Shown: positions 8,382 to 18,176, counted from the stretch's first letter. The stretch: DNA of 64,000 bases from Vibrio mangrovi (GCF_024346955.1 NZ_AP024884.1:310001-374000); one strand, 5' to 3'. Translations and numbers: made by a program. The notes: generated by a model not told the origin, from the letters alone.

Positions 8382-9506
8382 TTACGCCTGCTGTACCTGC
8401 CGGATATCGGGCTCTTGTCCGGTAAGGCGGATACTTTCGCCTTGCTGATTGAATAAGTGAATGGTGTTGAAATGAGTAAACAGTGACATTTCCTTGTAGG
8501 GTTCAATGAAAAAATCACCGGAACTAAGGAATTTAAAATCATCAACCCCCAGACTCTGGCCAAAGATGTAGGTGCTGCTGCCCAATCGTTCAACGACTTC
8601 TGAGTGGAAATTGATTTCCAGATCGCCTGATTCCCGGTTCAGATGCTCCGGTCTTATCCCTAATGTGATCAACTCTCCCGCTTGAACCGGGGTTGTCACG
8701 ACGGGTAACACGTATTCACGTTCTGGCTGACCCATCGTGATATGTATTGCATCCGGAGACCATTGGGAGACGGTTGCCGGAATAAAGTTCATTTTGGGAG
8801 AACCGATAAAACCGGCAACGAACTGGTTCTGTGGATAGTAATAGAGATCCATCGGACTGCCGACCTGTTCGACCTGCCCTGAGCGGAGCACTACGATCTT
8901 ATCGGCAAGCGTCATTGCTTCAACTTGATCATGGGTGACATAGACCATTGTAGAGCGCAATTCCTGATGCAGTTTGGCAATATGCAGGCGCATTTCAACG
9001 CGTAACTCCGCATCCAGATTCGATAAGGGTTCATCAAACAGAAATACGTCCGGGTTTCTGACTATGGCACGCCCGATAGCCACCCGCTGGCGCTGTCCTC
9101 CGGAAAGTTGCGAAGGTTTCCGGTCGAGCAGAGCCTCTAACTGAAGTGCTTTGGCAACCTGACGGACTTTCTTTTCGATTTCTGGTTTAGGGGTTTTGCT
9201 GACTTTCAGTGAATAGCCCATGTTTTCGGCTACAGTCATGTGCGGGTAGAGAGCATAGGACTGAAACACCATGGCAACCCCACGTTCTGAAGGTTGTACA
9301 TCATTGACGACTCTGTCTTTGATGGCAATGGTTCCTTCTGATATCTCTTCCAGACCTGCGATCATCCGCAGGAGCGTCGACTTCCCGCAGCCGGATGGAC
9401 CGACAAATACGACAAACTCACCATTGTCTATGGAAAGGTTTACATCGTGGATTGTTTTTACATCACCAAAACGCTTAACTACGTTAGATAACTCAATAGA
9501 TGCCAT
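8382..9506 (-). CDS. ganK: MalK/UgpC-type ABC transporter ATPase for galacto-oligosaccharides
   Basis: 374 residues. It has Walker A G-P-S-G-C-G-K-S-T near 37-45, the signature L-S-G-G-Q-R-Q-R-V near 134-142, Walker B V-F-L-F-D-E-P and the D-loop L-S-N-L-D-A. A C-terminal TOBE/OB-like regulatory domain occupies roughly 240-374. This is the energising subunit of a maltose-type importer; the partners GanE, GanF and GanG are encoded divergently. The shared 9507-9830 region carries operators, so both arms are probably induced together. ganR follows after 119 bases. Confidence 0.9.
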   Translation of the reverse strand: MASIELSNVVKRFGDVKTIHDVNLSIDNGEFVVFVGPSGCGKSTLLRMIAGLEEISEGTIAIKDRVVNDVQPSERGVAMVFQSYALYPHMTVAENMGYSLKVSKTPKPEIEKKVRQVAKALQLEALLDRKPSQLSGGQRQRVAIGRAIVRNPDVFLFDEPLSNLDAELRVEMRLHIAKLHQELRSTMVYVTHDQVEAMTLADKIVVLRSGQVEQVGSPMDLYYYPQNQFVAGFIGSPKMNFIPATVSQWSPDAIHITMGQPEREYVLPVVTTPVQAGELITLGIRPEHLNRESGDLEINFHSEVVERLGSSTYIFGQSLGVDDFKFLSSGDFFIEPYKEMSLFTHFNTIHLFNQQGESIRLTGQEPDIRQVQQA

Positions 9507-9608
9507 GAGTGGGTTCTCTCTTATAATTCATTTAACTTCATGATTATTATAACGATTATATTAATTTGAGTATTTTGTCTATTAGCTGAAGACGATTATA
9601 TGCTGTTA

Positions 9609-9624
9609 GTGTAAACGTATTCCA
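9609..9624. promoter_or_regulatory. GalR/LacI-type operator in the ganK-ganE divergent region
   Basis: GTGTAAACGTATTCCA is close to the GalR-type consensus GTGKAANCGNTTNCAC. It lies between the divergent ganK and ganE genes and resembles the perfect site before ganL, which suggests a common repressor, most likely GanR. Confidence 0.7.
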
Positions 9625-9640
9625 ATTTTTGGTTTTTTTT

Positions 9641-9656
9641 TGTGTCTACGGTCACG
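9641..9656. promoter_or_regulatory. CRP-like site in the ganK-ganE divergent region
   Basis: TGTGT-N6-TCACG keeps the TGTG and TCAC cores of the CRP site TGTGA-N6-TCACA. It is 17 bases beyond the operator at 9609-9624, a usual layout for catabolite-controlled sugar loci. Confidence 0.5.
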
Positions 9657-9708
9657 AATGTGGGGAAAAAATGTAGTCAATTCGCTGTGTTTGGGAATAT
9701 TTTGTTTA

Positions 9709-9724
9709 GGGTAATCGTTTTCTT
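9709..9724. promoter_or_regulatory. Second, weaker GalR/LacI-type operator
   Basis: The 16 bases contain GGTAATCGTTTTC, a partial match to the GalR-type consensus, roughly 107 bases upstream of ganE. Paired operators about 100 bp apart would allow DNA looping by a LacI/GalR-family repressor. Confidence 0.4.
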
Positions 9725-9830
9725 GATAAGGAAATTTGGTTACAGCAAATCATTAAACGTGTGCAAAAGGGTGAAGGGAATTTAACCGTCAATGATCAAT
9801 ACACCCTATCGATTCTAACCAGGAGACGTT

Positions 9831-11072
9831 ATGAAAAAACGTACGTTATCAAGCACAGCAAAAGCTGTGGCGCTCGCTGCCGGGTGTGCTCTTACTTCAT
9901 TTCATGTACTGGCTCAGTCCCAGCTACTGGTCTGGGAAGATATCCAGAAATCAGTCGGTAATGCCGATGCGACCAAAGCATTTGAAAAACAATACGATGT
10001 GAAGGTAACGGTTCAGGAACTGCCTTATGGCGGGCAGATTGAGTCATTACGTATGGATGGTCCGGCCGGAACCGGCCCCGATGTGGTTAATCTGCCTCAT
10101 GATCAAATCGGTAGCGCTGTCGTGCAGGGTTTACTGGCACCTCTTCAAGTCGATCAGGCTGTATTGAATACGTTTACCGATTCTGCCGTTCATGCTTTGA
10201 CCTACAAAGGTCAGTTATATGGTTTACCGAAAGCCGTAGAAACGGTGGTTATGGTTTATAACAAAGATTTAATGCCCGAATTACCAAAAACAATGGAAGA
10301 GTTGTTTACTGCATCGAAGAAATTCCGGGAGGAAGGTAAGTACGGTTTACTGGCTAAATGGGATGAGATCTATTACGCCTACGGCATTATTCATGCGATG
10401 GGCGGCGATATTTTCGGTAAAAACAACGATGGTTCCTACAACGCAAATTCTGTTCTGCTGAATACTCCGGGAGCAATTCAGGGCGGAGAATATGTCGAGA
10501 AGTTTTTTAAAGAAAAAGTTTTTCCGCGTGGGATTATCGGTGAGTCAGGCCTGAATGCTGTTGACTCTCTCTTCACCGGGCGGAAAGCTGCTGTGGTACA
10601 GACTGGCCCGTGGTCGTTCCAGCCTTATAAAGAGGCTGGTATCAATTACGGTGTTGCACCATTACCGATCCTGCCGAATGGAAAACATATGGGATCGTTT
10701 ATGGGCGTTAAAAGTTACAGTGTCTCGTCATACTCCCACAATAAGGCTCTGGCTCAGAAATATATTGAGTTCATCAATAACTATGAGAACTCGAAACGAC
10801 GTTTTGAGCTGACCGGTGAAGTCCCGGCGGTGAAAGCTCTGATTGAAGATCCGATTATCAAAAACAATGAAGGTGCCCGGGCTGTGGCAATGCAGGCCGA
10901 ATATGCGACGCCAATGCCATCAATACCAGAAATGAATGAAGTCTGGGCTCCGGCCAACAGTGCACTTCAGCTGATTGCGACCGGTAAGCTGGATCCGAAA
11001 ACGGCTTTAAACAATGCCGTTGAAGCGATCAATATGCAGATTGAAGCCAACCACGCCATGATGGGGCTTTAA
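9831..11072 (+). CDS. ganE: Periplasmic galacto-oligosaccharide-binding protein (MalE/CycB type)
   Basis: 413 residues with a good ribosome site (AGGAG) before the ATG. Residues 1-28 are a signal peptide (basic start, A-V-A-L-A-A-G-C-A-L core, cleavage after V-L-A). The mature part is a type I extracellular solute-binding protein of the maltose/maltodextrin class, with L-V-W-E-D at the start and L-Y-G-L-P-K-A-V-E-T in the middle. It delivers galacto-oligosaccharides to GanFG. A 10 bp stem hairpin follows and probably raises its level over the permeases. Gram-negative gan naming is used; Bacillus calls this protein GanS. Confidence 0.88.
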   Translation: MKKRTLSSTAKAVALAAGCALTSFHVLAQSQLLVWEDIQKSVGNADATKAFEKQYDVKVTVQELPYGGQIESLRMDGPAGTGPDVVNLPHDQIGSAVVQGLLAPLQVDQAVLNTFTDSAVHALTYKGQLYGLPKAVETVVMVYNKDLMPELPKTMEELFTASKKFREEGKYGLLAKWDEIYYAYGIIHAMGGDIFGKNNDGSYNANSVLLNTPGAIQGGEYVEKFFKEKVFPRGIIGESGLNAVDSLFTGRKAAVVQTGPWSFQPYKEAGINYGVAPLPILPNGKHMGSFMGVKSYSVSSYSHNKALAQKYIEFINNYENSKRRFELTGEVPAVKALIEDPIIKNNEGARAVAMQAEYATPMPSIPEMNEVWAPANSALQLIATGKLDPKTALNNAVEAINMQIEANHAMMGL

Positions 11073-11084
11073 AGAGTCAATGGT

Positions 11085-11107
11085 GCCAGCCTGAGGTTCA
11101 GGCTGGC
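11085..11107 (+). other. Intercistronic hairpin between ganE and ganF
   Basis: GCCAGCCTGA and its exact complement are separated by GGT, a 10 bp perfect stem with no U tract after it. Such hairpins after binding-protein genes usually stabilise the upstream mRNA or limit read-through, giving more binding protein than permease. Confidence 0.6.
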
Positions 11108-11134
11108 AGATGTCGTTGTATTCAGGGAATTTTT

Positions 11135-12445
11135 ATGCCTACGTTATCTTCCGAACTGTCGCAAAGTGAGATGAGTTACCCGACCCAACACAGATATTAC
11201 GCTCTGTGGTTGTCTGTAATTCCGGGGCTGGGACAACTCTATAATAAGCAAATCGCCAAAGCGGTAATGTTCTTTATTTTCATGCTGAGCTTTTGGGGTG
11301 TATTTTCTGATTTTTTGTCCAATGGATATTGGGGATTACTGACTCTTGGAGAATCTTTACCGGAAGATAATTCGGTATTCCTGTTGGCGAAAGGGATTAT
11401 TTCGGTCATTGTTTCTATTTTTGGTTTCGGTGTTTACGCGCTGGCGTTTTATGATGCTTATACCAATGGAAAACTCAGAGATCAGGGCCGGGAATTACAT
11501 TCAATCCGGCGCCAGTACCGGACAGTAGTGGAATCCGGATTTCCTTATTTGATGGTTACACCTGCATTTATTCTATTAGTTTTTGTGGTGGTCTTTCCGA
11601 TTGTCTTCGGCTTTGCAATTGGTTTTACCAATTATAATTTATACAACTCTCCTCCGGCCAAATTAGTTGACTGGGTCGGACTGAAAAACTTTATTAATAT
11701 TTTCAAAATTAATTTATGGCGTCAGACCTTTTTTGATGTTTTACAGTGGACCGTTGTGTGGACGCTGGTCGCAACAACGCTGCAATGTAGCGTTGGAGTT
11801 CTGCTGGCAATTCTGGTTAATCAGAAAGATCTGAAATTTAAACCATTGATTCGGACTATTTTCATTCTGCCCTGGGCAGTTCCCGGTTTCGTAACCATTC
11901 TGATTTTTACCGGAATGTTCAATGAAACTTTTGGGGTTATCAATAATGTAATTCTGAATTTCTTCGGTGTTGATCCCAAACCCTGGCTGACGGATCCGCT
12001 CTGGACTAAAACGGCTCTGATTCTGATTCAGACCTGGCTGGGTTTTCCGTTTGTATTTGCCATGACAACTGGCGTACTTCAGGCGATTCCGAATGATCTC
12101 TATGAGGCTGCAACAATTGATGGGGCAAGTAAGTTCCAGCAGTTACGCACCATTACTATCCCGTTGGTACTGTTCTCTATCGCACCGATACTGATTACCC
12201 AATACACCTTCAATTTCAACAATTTCAATATCATATACCTGTTCAATAATGGTGGGCCGGCGGTCATTGGCAGCAATGCGGGTGGTACGGACATTCTGGT
12301 GTCCTGGATTTATAAGCTGACAATGTCTTCTTCACAGTATTCGATTGCTGCGGCGATCACACTGCTGCTGTCGATCTTTGTGGTTGGGATTGCACTGTGG
12401 CAGTTCCGTATGACCAATTCATTTAAAAGCAATGAGATGCGTTGA
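11135..12445 (+). CDS. ganF: Sugar ABC permease, MalF type
   Basis: 436 residues. The N terminus has a motif typical of this subfamily (S-V-I-P-G-L-G-Q-L-Y-N-K-Q), then two early membrane segments and a short soluble loop, then six membrane segments from about residue 140. The EAA loop, which contacts the ATPase, is E-A-A-T-I-D-G-A-S near 327-335. Sequence and context fit the MalF-like half of the inner-membrane channel for galacto-oligosaccharides. GanG follows after 6 bases, so the two halves are co-translated in similar amounts. Confidence 0.9.
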   Translation: MPTLSSELSQSEMSYPTQHRYYALWLSVIPGLGQLYNKQIAKAVMFFIFMLSFWGVFSDFLSNGYWGLLTLGESLPEDNSVFLLAKGIISVIVSIFGFGVYALAFYDAYTNGKLRDQGRELHSIRRQYRTVVESGFPYLMVTPAFILLVFVVVFPIVFGFAIGFTNYNLYNSPPAKLVDWVGLKNFINIFKINLWRQTFFDVLQWTVVWTLVATTLQCSVGVLLAILVNQKDLKFKPLIRTIFILPWAVPGFVTILIFTGMFNETFGVINNVILNFFGVDPKPWLTDPLWTKTALILIQTWLGFPFVFAMTTGVLQAIPNDLYEAATIDGASKFQQLRTITIPLVLFSIAPILITQYTFNFNNFNIIYLFNNGGPAVIGSNAGGTDILVSWIYKLTMSSSQYSIAAAITLLLSIFVVGIALWQFRMTNSFKSNEMR

Positions 12446-12451
12446 GGTGAG

Positions 12452-13297
12452 ATGATGAGTATCAAAAGAAGTAACAACATTCGTCTGACCTGCAGTTATG
12501 CGGTGATTATTATGGTCAGTATTATCATCATCTACCCGCTGCTGTGGACGGTCGGAGCTTCATTCTATCCCGGCAACAGCATTATGGGAGACTCGATCTT
12601 TCCTGATAATCCGACCTGGGCTCATTACATGACGCTGTTTGAGAACAGTAAGGTTTCCTATCTGACCTGGTACTGGAATAGTCTGAAAATCAGTGTGATG
12701 ACAATGGTTCTGACCTTGATCAGCGTTTGTTGTACCGGCTATGCCTTCTCCCGTTTTCGTTTTAAAGGGCGGCAGAATGGTCTGGTTCTGTTTTTGTTGC
12801 TGCAAATGGTGCCGCAGTTTTCTGCACTGATTGCGATTTTCGTTCTGGCACAAATGATGGGGCTGATTAACAGCCATCTGGCGCTGGTTCTGGTTTATGT
12901 CGGAGGCATGATTCCGATGAATACCTATCTGATGAAAGGCTATCTGGATGCGATTCCGCAGGATCTGGATGAGTCGGCCCGGATGGATGGTGCCGGTAAT
13001 TTCCGCATTTTTATCGAGATTATTCTGCCGATATCCAAACCGATTATTGCGGTGGTTGCGCTGTTTTCTTTCACCGGTCCGCTGGGTGATTTCATTTTGG
13101 CAACCACGATTCTGCGAACGCCGGAAAACTATACCTTGCCGATCGGCCTGTACAATCTGGTCGTTGAAAAAATGGGGGCAAGTTATACCACTTATGCTGC
13201 CGGAGCCGTATTAATTTCACTGCCGGTTGCCATCTTATATCTCTCATTACAGAAGTACTTTGTTTCCGGGCTGACTGCGGGAAGTACCAAGGGATAA
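12452..13297 (+). CDS. ganG: Sugar ABC permease, MalG type
   Basis: 281 residues, the usual MalG length, with six predicted membrane segments. The EAA loop is D-E-S-A-R-M-D-G-A-G near 172-181, and the C terminus ends Q-K-Y-F-V-S-G-L-T-A-G-S-T-K-G, a common MalG-family ending. It pairs with GanF and is energised by GanK. The gene is followed within 20 bases by the galactanase gene, so transport and hydrolysis are in one operon. Confidence 0.9.
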   Translation: MMSIKRSNNIRLTCSYAVIIMVSIIIIYPLLWTVGASFYPGNSIMGDSIFPDNPTWAHYMTLFENSKVSYLTWYWNSLKISVMTMVLTLISVCCTGYAFSRFRFKGRQNGLVLFLLLQMVPQFSALIAIFVLAQMMGLINSHLALVLVYVGGMIPMNTYLMKGYLDAIPQDLDESARMDGAGNFRIFIEIILPISKPIIAVVALFSFTGPLGDFILATTILRTPENYTLPIGLYNLVVEKMGASYTTYAAGAVLISLPVAILYLSLQKYFVSGLTAGSTKG

Positions 13298-13317
13298 ACG
13301 TGTACAAAAGGATAAAT

Positions 13318-14598
13318 ATGATGAAAAGAATAAGAATGAACTTACGAGTGTTATCAGCCATGCTGGCCGGTTCTGTTTTTCTGGCCGGATATTCGGCATC
13401 GGCTGGCGCAATGGCCCATCTTGCTGATCCTGCGAATAATTCTCCGGCCCGGGTCGAAGGTGGCTTTATCAAAGGCATGGATGTGTCGATGATTCCGGAT
13501 ATCGAAGCGCTGGGCGGCAAATACTATCAGAATGGTCAGCAGAAAGATCCGATCGCAATCATGAAGCAACATGGCGTGAACTATATCCGGATGCGGCTAT
13601 GGGTGGATCCGAAAAGTCTGAACGGCGAAGCATACGGAGGCGGGAACGTCACATTGCATGAAGCCATAGAAATGGGAAAACGGGCACATCACTACGGCAT
13701 GAAATACTTGCTGGATATTCATTACAGTGATTTCTGGACCGATCCCGGTAAGCAGCTGAAACCGAAGGGCTGGGAGAACCTCGATTTCGAACAGTTGGTC
13801 GCTAAAGTCGGTACTTATACCGATGCGGTAATGAAAGCCCACCGACGCGCAGGCGTGATGCCGGATATGGTTCAGGTCGGTAATGAGCTGAACAGCGGTA
13901 TGCTCTGGCCGGAAGGGAAGAACTGGGGCGGAGACGGACACGAATTTGACCGTCTGGCTGCCTTGCTGAAATCGGGAATTCATGCCGTAAAATCAGCTTA
14001 TCATCCGGGGGAGAAAGTACAGATCATGCTGCATCTGGCTGAAGCCGGAAACAATGGCCTGTTCCGCTGGTGGTTTGATGAAATTACCAAGCGCCAGGTC
14101 GACTTCGATATTATCGGAATGTCTTACTACCCGTTCTGGCATGGACCGATGGCCGATGTCAAAGCCAATATTGCCGATGTGATTGACCGTTATCAGAAGC
14201 CGGTGATCATTGCTGAAACCTCTTATGCCTATACCGATAAAAACGGAGACTCACTGGGGAACAGTTTCTCCGGAGAATCTGCGGTTGAAGGCTACCCGGT
14301 GTCTGTGACCGGTCAGGCGACTTATCTGAAAGATATTATGTCTCTGGTACATGATGCACCGCAAAATATGGGGATTGGGGTGTTTTACTGGGGAGGAGAA
14401 TGGATTCCGGTTCAGGGAGCGACCTGGGCAACGGATTCAGGGATGGAATACATCAACGATCACGGGAGCACCGGGAACTCGTGGGACAATCAGGCTTTAT
14501 TTGATTTTTCAGGCCATGTGCTGCCTTCCATGGATGTCTTTAGAACCCATTTTTTTAAGCACGATAAATCTAAAAGCGATGACTCTGAAAATAAATGA
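13318..14598 (+). CDS. ganA: Endo-beta-1,4-galactanase, GH53 (first copy)
   Basis: 426 residues from the ATG at 13318, which has AAAGGA upstream; the GTG at 13300 is less likely. A signal peptide of about 28-31 residues is present, with no lipobox cysteine. The GH53 barrel begins at F-I-K-G-M-D-V-S. The acid/base candidate is Glu190 in V-G-N-E-L-N and the nucleophile candidate is Glu300 in I-A-E-T-S-Y. The enzyme cleaves beta-1,4-galactan side chains of pectin to oligomers. Gram-negative gan naming calls the endo-enzyme GanA, whereas Bacillus calls it GanB. It is longer than the second GH53 protein and may act in the periplasm. Confidence 0.9.
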   Translation: MMKRIRMNLRVLSAMLAGSVFLAGYSASAGAMAHLADPANNSPARVEGGFIKGMDVSMIPDIEALGGKYYQNGQQKDPIAIMKQHGVNYIRMRLWVDPKSLNGEAYGGGNVTLHEAIEMGKRAHHYGMKYLLDIHYSDFWTDPGKQLKPKGWENLDFEQLVAKVGTYTDAVMKAHRRAGVMPDMVQVGNELNSGMLWPEGKNWGGDGHEFDRLAALLKSGIHAVKSAYHPGEKVQIMLHLAEAGNNGLFRWWFDEITKRQVDFDIIGMSYYPFWHGPMADVKANIADVIDRYQKPVIIAETSYAYTDKNGDSLGNSFSGESAVEGYPVSVTGQATYLKDIMSLVHDAPQNMGIGVFYWGGEWIPVQGATWATDSGMEYINDHGSTGNSWDNQALFDFSGHVLPSMDVFRTHFFKHDKSKSDDSENK

Positions 14599-14636
14599 AC
14601 TCACATCGTTTCAACAGAACAATCAGGAATAGAGTA

Positions 14637-16703
14637 ATGCAAGACTTTTCTCCAATACTTCCGAAAGTCAACCGGTTGCTGCATGGTGCAGATTACAATC
14701 CGGAACAGTGGCTGGACCGTCCGGATATTCTGGAACGGGATATTGAGCTGATGAAAGCAACCCACTGTAATGTTATGTCTGTCGGTATTTTTAGCTGGAC
14801 GTCACTGGAACCCCGTGAAGGAGAGTTCCGGTTTGAATGGCTTGATGCTGTACTCGACCGGTTGGCCGAGCATGATATATCCGTGTTTCTGGCAACACCA
14901 AGCGGGGCGCGTCCGGCCTGGTTATCACAGCAATATCCCAGTGTGCTACGGGTCAATAGTGCCCGGGTGAAACAGTTGCACGGAGAACGGCACAATCACT
15001 GTTACACCTCTCCCGAATATCGTGAAAAAGTGGCGATCATTAACGCCAGACTGGCTGAGCGTTATTCCGACCATCCGGCCGTGATTGGCTGGCATATTTC
15101 TAATGAATATGGCGGTGACTGTCACTGTGAACATTGTCAGAGTGCTTTTCGGCACTGGCTGCAAGAGAAATATCAGGATCTGGATGAGCTGAACAGTCGC
15201 TGGTGGAGCAAATTCTGGAGCCATACCTACTCGGACTGGTCGCAGATTGAGTCTCCTTCTCCGGTGGGAGAGAACTCTGTTCATGGCCTGAAGCTGGACT
15301 GGAAACGCTTTGTGACGTCTCAGGTGACAGATTTCTGCCTTCATGAGATTCAACCGCTGAAAGCTGAGAATCCGGATCTGCCGGTTATCGCAAACCTGAT
15401 GGAATATTTCTACGACTACGATTACTGGAAGCTCAGTCAGGTGTTGGACATTGTCTCCTGGGACAGCTATCCGCTCTGGCACAAAGGTGAAGATGATCTG
15501 GCGTTGGCGTGTTATACCGCCATGTATCATGACCTGATGCGAAGTCTGAAGAATAAACCGTTTTTGCTGATGGAATCGACGCCCAGCCAGACCAACTGGC
15601 AGCCGGTGACGAAGCTGAAAAAGCCGGGAATGCATTTACTGGCCTCGATGCAGGCCGTTGCCCATGGTTCTGATTCGGTACAATATTTTCAGTGGCGGAA
15701 AAGCCGGGGATCGGTCGAAAAATTCCATGGCGCAGTCGTGGATCATGTCGGTCATGTCGATACCCGGGTTGGACGTGAAGTGACTCAGGTCGGACATTTG
15801 CTGTCGCAAATCCCTGAAGTTGCCGGCAGCCGGACCAGCGCAGAAGTTGCGATTATTTTTGACTGGGAAAGCCGCTGGGCAATGGATGATGCTCAGGGCC
15901 CGCGCAATGCCGGATTGTTTTATGAGCAGACGGTGACAGAAAACTACCGGGGATTCTGGGAACAGGGAATTGCCTGTGATGTCATTGAGCAACTTTGTGA
16001 TTTTTCACCCTACAAAGTGGTTGTTGCTCCGATGCTGTACCTGATTAAACCGGGTGTGGCAGAACGGATTGAGCAGTTTGTTCAGCAGGGGGGAATATTC
16101 GTGGCAACCTACTGGAGTGGTATCGTTGATGAGGACGATCTCTGCTTCTTAGGTGGTTTTCCGGGAGGAGAGAACAGTCCGCTCCGCAGAACATTAGGGA
16201 TCTGGGCCGAAGAAATTGATTCGTTGTACGATGAAGAGCAGGTTGCAGTCATTGCTGCTGAGCAGAATCCATTGCAGCTTGAAGGCGAATATCAGGCTCG
16301 TCATTTGTGTGAGTTGGTCCACCTTGAAGGGGCGCAGGCACTGGCTCACTATGGAAGTGATTTTTTCAGCGGTATGCCGGCAGTCACTCGTCATTCATAC
16401 GGTAAAGGATATGCGTATTATGTGACGTCCAGAAACGATTTGCGCTTCCAGCAGGACTTTTACCGGGGCATCGTCAGATACCATGACGTGAAGCCGGTTA
16501 TTCCGGTACAACTTCCTCAAGGGGTTTCGGTGACTAAGCGTGTTAACGCGGATCAGGAATTCTTCTTTGTGATGAACTTTAATGCAACACCGGTTACGTT
16601 CACACTGGATCACTTTGATTATTTTGATGTTTCTTGTGCTGATTTATTAGCAGATAAACAGTTGCATCTGGATAAATATGAGATAAAAGTTCTGAAGAGA
16701 TAA
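14637..16703 (+). CDS. ganB: Beta-galactosidase, GH42
   Basis: 688 residues from the ATG at 14637, close to the usual 680-690 for the family. An ATG at 14595 overlapping the galactanase stop is possible but would add an unrelated N-terminal tail. Glu157 in H-I-S-N-E-Y-G-G is the acid/base candidate and Glu313 in L-M-E-S-T-P the nucleophile. The C-x-C-x-x-C cluster just after the first site fits the GH42 zinc site. There is no signal peptide, so it should trim imported galacto-oligosaccharides in the cytoplasm. A terminator follows at 16730. Confidence 0.92.
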   Translation: MQDFSPILPKVNRLLHGADYNPEQWLDRPDILERDIELMKATHCNVMSVGIFSWTSLEPREGEFRFEWLDAVLDRLAEHDISVFLATPSGARPAWLSQQYPSVLRVNSARVKQLHGERHNHCYTSPEYREKVAIINARLAERYSDHPAVIGWHISNEYGGDCHCEHCQSAFRHWLQEKYQDLDELNSRWWSKFWSHTYSDWSQIESPSPVGENSVHGLKLDWKRFVTSQVTDFCLHEIQPLKAENPDLPVIANLMEYFYDYDYWKLSQVLDIVSWDSYPLWHKGEDDLALACYTAMYHDLMRSLKNKPFLLMESTPSQTNWQPVTKLKKPGMHLLASMQAVAHGSDSVQYFQWRKSRGSVEKFHGAVVDHVGHVDTRVGREVTQVGHLLSQIPEVAGSRTSAEVAIIFDWESRWAMDDAQGPRNAGLFYEQTVTENYRGFWEQGIACDVIEQLCDFSPYKVVVAPMLYLIKPGVAERIEQFVQQGGIFVATYWSGIVDEDDLCFLGGFPGGENSPLRRTLGIWAEEIDSLYDEEQVAVIAAEQNPLQLEGEYQARHLCELVHLEGAQALAHYGSDFFSGMPAVTRHSYGKGYAYYVTSRNDLRFQQDFYRGIVRYHDVKPVIPVQLPQGVSVTKRVNADQEFFFVMNFNATPVTFTLDHFDYFDVSCADLLADKQLHLDKYEIKVLKR

Positions 16704-16729
16704 TTACCCTTACTTTTAGTAACTGATTA

Positions 16730-16754
16730 GCCGGAATATTAATTCCGGCTTTTG
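16730..16754 (+). terminator. Intrinsic terminator after ganB
   Basis: GCCGGAAT and ATTCCGGC form an 8 bp stem with a four-base loop, followed by CTTTTGT. It ends the ganEFGAB operon. Confidence 0.7.
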
Positions 16755-16797
16755 TGGATCGTTCTGTATTATCATTTTATATGATTATTATAAAAAT

Positions 16798-16813
16798 GTG
16801 GAAACGTTTACAC
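16798..16813. promoter_or_regulatory. GalR/LacI-type operator before ganL
   Basis: GTGGAAACGTTTACAC is a nearly perfect palindrome and matches the GalR-type consensus fully. It lies 117 bases upstream of the porin start. A TGTGA half-site at 16817-16821 could be part of a CRP site. Together they put the porin under the same control as the main operon. Confidence 0.8.
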
Positions 16814-16930
16814 AAATGTGAGCTAGTCTAAAAATATTATTATTTTTTTACGTTATATTAACTTCGAATTAATCAGGTTATCACTCGATAACCAATGAAT
16901 ATAATAGACGAGAAGCAGAAGGACACATCA

Positions 16931-18166
16931 ATGAAAATGAGTGTAAAGCCTTTGGTGCCTGTTATTTTAGCAGCCCTGACAACAATACCTGCATATGCAG
17001 TGGATTTCAATGGATATGTACGTTCAGGCCTTGGTATATCAACCAATGGTGGCGGTCTGGATGGTAAAACTAAAACTGAAAAAAATAAACTTGGTCGTCT
17101 TGGTAATGAATATGACACTTATGCTGAGTTAAGCCTGGGCCAGGAATTATATAAAGAAGAAGCAAAGAGTTTTTATTTTCAGAGTACATTTGAAATGTCA
17201 TCTAATGGCAACTTGGAAAATGAAGGAACTGATAAAGATAATGCAAACTTTGCTATTAAAGAACTTAATATTCAGGCAAAAGGTTTTATTGAATCATTGC
17301 CGGATGCTGTAATATGGGCGGGTAAACGTTTTTACCAACGTCATGATCTCCATATTATCGATACTAAATACTGGAATGTATCTGGTTATGGTGCTGGTCT
17401 GGAAAATGTGAAATTGGGTTCCGGTGCGCTTTCAACCGCAATTATTCGTGGAGATGCTGATGACACTTCTGACCTGAATATTAACTATCTGGATGTACGT
17501 TATGCGGGTCTGAAGCCGTGGGAAGGTGCATGGACTGAGTTTGGTATTGATTATGCGTTACCTAATCCAACCGATACTCAGAAAGAAAATGGTGTTGATT
17601 TCGGTAATGCAGTGATGCTTACGGGAGAGTTGAGCCAGAGTTTTTCCTGGGGTTATAACAAGACCGTATTGCAATATGCCAATGAAGGTCTGGCACAGAA
17701 TATGACCTCACAGGGTGGTGGCTGGTATGACATCTGGAGCGGCGATGTCAGCAATGCAAACGGATACCGGCTCATTAACACCGGCGATTTCCATGTTTCA
17801 GAACATCTTGCCCTGAACCACGTTCTGACTTATGGCTACACTGAAAAATATGCAACCAATGTTAAAGATCGCGATCTGCTTTCACTGGCAATCCGTCCGA
17901 CCTACGCTTGGTCTAAGCATCACAAAACCGTATTCGAACTGGGATATTTCACCAGTACGGTGAAGAATACCGATGGTACTGAGGTTAAATCCGGCGGTGA
18001 AAAGCTGACGGTTGCTCAGGTTCTGGCTGCCGGTGAAGATGTCCTTGCCAGACCGGAAATCCGGTTCTACGCCACTTATATCAAAGATACTGAGGGTAAA
18101 TCTTTCAACGATAATCGTGATGATGATGACATCAGGTTAGGTGTTCAGATTGAAGCCTGGTGGTAA
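16931..18166 (+). CDS. ganL: Maltoporin-like (LamB-type) outer-membrane porin for galactan oligomers
   Basis: 411 residues from the ATG at 16931, preceded by AAGGA; an upstream ATG at 16895 would spoil the signal peptide. Residues 1-23 are the signal peptide, ending A-Y-A. The mature protein opens V-D-F-N-G-Y-V-R-S-G-L-G, the first strand of LamB-family porins, and ends in an aromatic residue (E-A-W-W), as outer-membrane barrels do. LamB-type trimers pass oligosaccharides; galactan oligomers are inferred from the locus. Its own operator and terminator make it a separate unit. Confidence 0.88.
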   Translation: MKMSVKPLVPVILAALTTIPAYAVDFNGYVRSGLGISTNGGGLDGKTKTEKNKLGRLGNEYDTYAELSLGQELYKEEAKSFYFQSTFEMSSNGNLENEGTDKDNANFAIKELNIQAKGFIESLPDAVIWAGKRFYQRHDLHIIDTKYWNVSGYGAGLENVKLGSGALSTAIIRGDADDTSDLNINYLDVRYAGLKPWEGAWTEFGIDYALPNPTDTQKENGVDFGNAVMLTGELSQSFSWGYNKTVLQYANEGLAQNMTSQGGGWYDIWSGDVSNANGYRLINTGDFHVSEHLALNHVLTYGYTEKYATNVKDRDLLSLAIRPTYAWSKHHKTVFELGYFTSTVKNTDGTEVKSGGEKLTVAQVLAAGEDVLARPEIRFYATYIKDTEGKSFNDNRDDDDIRLGVQIEAWW

Positions 18167-18176
18167 ACAGAAATAG

